This document shows positions 60,557 through 64,000 of a stretch of DNA of 64,000 bases, piece after piece. Numbering within the stretch: position 1 is the stretch's first letter; each line of letters starts with the position of its first letter. The stretch comes from Shinisaurus crocodilurus (Eukaryota; Chordata; Lepidosauria; Squamata; Shinisauridae). The notes under the pieces are model-generated. The model did no database searches. It saw nothing but the letters and a program-made list of their open reading frames with translations, and had not been told where the DNA came from. The position numbers and the translations under genes are program-made. The stretch is from NCBI GenBank assembly GCA_021292165.1, contig CM037877.1, positions 114,772,304 to 114,836,303 of the forward strand, given 5' to 3'.

Positions 60557-61477
60557 CAGTGATGGCGAACCTATGGCACGGATGCCACAGTTGGCACGCA
60601 GGGACCTCTCTGTGGGCACTGAAGTCATTGGTCACCAGATTGCGAAAAGACCATCCCTTTCTGCAAAACACTAATGATCTTGTTCTTTCTCACAGTGTGG
60701 AACAGAATGATTTTATTCTAGAATTCCTGTTACAGAATTCTTTTCTACATTGTTATCACATTTAAAAGATTTTGAAGAATGATGCACAGAGCATGGCTTG
60801 GATGTAAAGCCCTAACAGTTGACCCGAGTGCTGCATGTGTTGCTCTCAAACTAACGGAGTATGAGCCAAGGTTTGACAAATTATCAGCATGCATGCAATA
60901 GCAAAAATCACATTAATTGTGCAAAAGCACGCCCAATGCAAACTTTTACCTAATGCAGTGTTTGCAGTCCAAGACATAAAGTGTTTAAAATGTGTTAAGC
61001 ACCATTAGTTTTCTTGTTTATCTTGCTCATCCTAGTGCAGGTTGACTTTTACTTTTACTAATCCGACACCTGTAGAAGCAGGGAAAGGACCCGGGGTAAA
61101 GCTTGCCCCATATAATTTCAGTCTGGCATATAATCATATTACAAGTTGAGAATCCCTTATCCAAAAATACATGTGCCTAATTATTTTAAAAGTTTGTATA
61201 AATTCCCTTCAGGCTATGTGTACAATGTAGTACGATAATAATTTTTTGAGTTGATTTTTTTTTCAACAAAAAACTGTTTGTATCATTGAAAGCTCTGTTA
61301 TTGTGTTTTTCTTTTAAGACAAAAGATGTTAATTAGTTCGGTCAACTGTATGAGTTGTTTTTCTAAAACTAAAACCTCGGTATTCAGGTTTAATTGCAGT
61401 GCTGGCACTTTGAAATAAATAAGTTGGTTTTGTGTTGCAGTTTGGGCACTCGGGCTCAAAAAGGTTTGCCATCACTG
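60557..61477. mobile_element. hAT transposon remnant, OposCharlie1 (OC1)-like ends
   Basis: CAGTGATGGCGAACCTATGG at the left and TTTGCCATCACTG at the right are inverted termini, and GTTGGCACGCAGGGACC follows the left end. The octamer ctctatag flanks both ends exactly. From memory the termini match the OC1 hAT group, which spread horizontally among tetrapods. The 921-bp interior has a short frame (ALKLTEYEPRFDKLSACMQ) that could be a transposase relic, but no intact gene. Confidence 0.85.
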
Positions 61478-61576
61478 CTCTATAGCAACACATTACACAG
61501 AATTCTTCCCAATACCAGATCTAAACACACATCTCCCAGTGGCACCCAAGGATCCCAAAACTATGTATGCATGCAT

Positions 61577-61608
<32 letters not shown>

Positions 61609-61616
61609 CACACACA
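61577..61616. repeat. (AC)n microsatellite
   Basis: About 14 AC units followed by ACACAACAC. Confidence 0.93.
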
Positions 61617-61619
61617 ACA

Positions 61620-63720
61620 CAAACCACCCTGCAAGGAGAGAGCAAGAAGACAAAGAATAAAGAAAGAAAACTAACGTACAAGCCTATACCCTAACTCTAT
61701 CAAATCTCTATTAAAACAAGCTATTAAACACTCTTCAAGTATTACATTTAACATGCTTTCAATACATAAATAAAATATAGAATATATAATTATATAATTG
61801 CATGAATTACAATAAGGAAACATTAGGGGAAATTAAAAGGAAAGGGGGAAAGAAGGGGATACAAGAGGAGAATGAGAGAAAAGGGTGGGGAGAGTGAAAG
61901 AAGGGTTCAGCATGAAGCCAGTCATATCAGGCAGAGAGCAATCCTAATCACAGATCCGCAGGCTGATGGGGGTTAAGATGGTGTGGAGACACCCCTCCAC
62001 AAGCAGGAGGTGGTACTGGTGGCAGGAGGTCATCTGCCCCAGAGGCCCAGTTACACCCACAGAAAGTTCTGTAGGCATAAATCCACCAGTGGTAAGCCCT
62101 TAAACAGGATGTTCTGGGTGTGAGGCAGAGTCAGTTTTGGATCCCCTGGATGCAAAGCCTCTCTGATCCTCCAAGGGGCCCCAGGATCCCACTTCCCACC
62201 CTGGCCAGCATGAGCCTGCAGAGCTTTGGAAGTAGCAGAGCTTTGGAAGTAGCAGAGCATCTACCACTTCACTCTCACTGCACTGTAAATAGCTAGAGTA
62301 TAGCTAGCAAAGCCCCAGTGGATGTATGCACACAAATGATTGAGCCTGACTGGAAGCCAAACACAGTAAGGAGGAGGTGTAGAAGGGGAGAAATAAAACA
62401 GGGCAAACACCTGGACAGGGGCGAAACAGCACCTCCAAGGAGACCAGAATACTGGGATTGGGATGCACTGTTCACATCTTCTGTGATTAGCAGTGTAGGT
62501 GCAGCATATTACATAGGACCATATCATCTGGCTGTCCAGATGAAGCAGACTTGTGAAATACATGAAATATATTATTAGGGTTGAGTTTTTTAATGGGATA
62601 GCATACTAGGTCTTAAACATTGTTTACTGAGGATTGGCTATCCTTCTTTATTATTTATGGACCCCCCATTTTCTTGCTGTTTAGCAGCTAGACCCAAACC
62701 TGAGTCCTTTAGTGCTACAAAGCATTCAGTGCAAATTGGAAGTTCCATCTCCAGACAACGGGAGGAGTGACTCTAGAATTTCTTGTCTCTATAGGCTCAA
62801 CTGCTATCAACCTTCTGTACATTCTGGAAATTCACAGGTTCTTGTCAGGCCATTTTGGTGTGTATGTTTTTAAGTTTCTTTTTCTACAAATTTATAAATA
62901 TTTATTTAATTCAATATTTGGATCATTTATATCCCACACCTTGTTACAATGGCTTTTGGCTGATGCAAATAAAATTTCTATTCTATTTTATTCCCATATA
63001 TGTATGTTCCCAGGATGGCTAGCAAAGTGTTATGGAACAATAACTGTACAATGAAAAATAGAAAATAATAACATAAAGTATACAAACACACACAACAAAC
63101 TAGAGCAGAAATAATTCAGATATTTCTGTGTGCCTACAAGGGCAAGTATTCCTGGCTGGGCAGGCTATCTTTCTTTTGGATTGAGGTACATGGGCTATGG
63201 AAGCCTTTACAGCCCTTCAATGCAAGAGAAAACGTCAGCAGCAGCGACTGCCACATCACCATTCCTACTTGTTCTCCCTCCAGCTGCATCATGGGAAAGG
63301 GCAGGAGCAGGAAGAGCGAGTGGCAGTTCTCCATGTCTCCCTTTCCCCCTCTGAGAAAAAAAGGTGAGCTGCCACTGTGGTGAACTTGCATGATGACATG
63401 CCGGTGGTGCTGCTTTTCCAGCCACTGCTGCTCCTTTGCCCCCTCCTGCAACCATTTCTTCAGCAGCTAGCCAGCAGCAACAGTTTACCAGGGAAGAGAA
63501 AGTGCCCAGGGAGTCTCAGGAAGGGAGACCAAACAAGAGGCTTTGCAGAAACTTGCTCGTTTTTTCTACACTGTGTAGAATGCAAATGCAAGACACAGAG
63601 AACAACAACAAAAAAGGGAACCCACTGGTGAAGGTTGGTTTTCGTTTGTTTTTGAGGAGGTTTAGGTAGCATGCAGGGTTCCCGTCATCCCAGGGCAATT
63701 GCAAAGAGAGAGGAGAAGGG
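61620..63720. other. Intronic sequence without recognised genes
   Basis: A 20-bp tandem duplication (CAGAGCTTTGGAAGTAG) lies at about 62218-62257. A possible reverse LINE/SINE tail lies at 62895-62990. Overlapping open frames at 63130-63670 have no recognisable domain. Confidence 0.45.
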
Positions 63721-63722
63721 AG

Positions 63723-63750
63723 GTGTGTGTGTGTGTGTGTGTGTGTGTTT
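63723..63750. repeat. (GT)n microsatellite
   Basis: About 13 GT units ending at the hAT MITE target site. Confidence 0.93.
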
Positions 63751-63758
63751 ATGTAGAT

Positions 63759-63895
63759 CAGGGCTCTCCAACCTTGGGTCCCCTAGATGTTGCTGGTCTA
63801 CAGCTCCCAGCATACCCAGCCAGCATGGCTAATGGCAAGGGATTCTGGGAGCTGTAGTCCAGCAACATCTGGGGACCCAAGGTTGGAGAGCCCTG
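63759..63895. mobile_element. Palindromic hAT MITE, family B
   Basis: CAGGGCTCTCCAACCTTGGG to CCAAGGTTGGAGAGCCCTG with a central palindrome. The octamer atgtagat flanks it exactly (63751-63758, 63896-63903). Confidence 0.96.
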
Positions 63896-64000
63896 ATGTA
63901 GATGATGGATGAGGGGGTGGTGCTTGTGTTTGAGTTTGTATGTGTGTGCGTGCATGGGTCGATGGGGTGATCCTATGTGTGAGAGAAACTTGGGGGAGCA

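Noticed and set aside
60557..61477. Intact transposase gene in the OC1-like element
   Set aside because: Only a short relic-like frame is visible and the interior is too short and interrupted.

Overview
The window is vertebrate nuclear DNA, most probably from a squamate reptile (lizard or snake). Sauria-type tRNA SINEs, a 5S-headed SINE with a Sauria-like tail, CR1 LINE fragments with AATAAATAAATA-type tails, many small hAT-type inverted-repeat elements and abundant dinucleotide microsatellites point that way. There is no bacterial, phage, plasmid or CRISPR architecture.

Only one protein-coding exon is convincing. Positions 14624-14799 on the minus strand encode 59 codons of PAX5 (exon 6 in mammalian numbering: the linker and partial homeodomain), with a clean AG acceptor and GT donor. 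The gene runs right to left, so 1-14623 is part of intron 6 and 14800 to the right end is part of intron 5. I searched by eye for exon 5 (octapeptide) and exon 7 and found neither.

The rest is intronic. Four stretches of non-repetitive, ATTA-rich or motif-dense sequence look like candidate conserved noncoding elements: about 6.72-7.03 kb (intron 6), and 32.64-33.02, 50.56-50.90 and 55.49-55.76 kb (intron 5). Mammalian PAX5 is known to have a B-lineage enhancer in intron 5, so the last three are of interest.

The mobile-element load includes: (i) Sauria SINEs in both orientations; (ii) a 5S-Sauria SINE and, separately, three copies of a SINE joining a 5S rRNA-like head directly to a CR1-like tail; (iii) a CR1 copy at 16.9-17.7 kb with more than 200 open codons, plus older CR1 fragments; (iv) about a dozen hAT-type elements, several with readable 8-bp target duplications mostly centred on TA; (v) a TTAA-flanked palindromic family and a subterminal-palindrome family; (vi) two DNA transposons that carry CpG-rich cargo (30.55-31.44 and 46.40-47.29 kb); and (vii) a run of successive hairpins at 36.3-37.0 kb.

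No autonomous transposon, tRNA gene or functional 5S gene was found. Family names are from memory and by eye, and were not checked against a repeat library.
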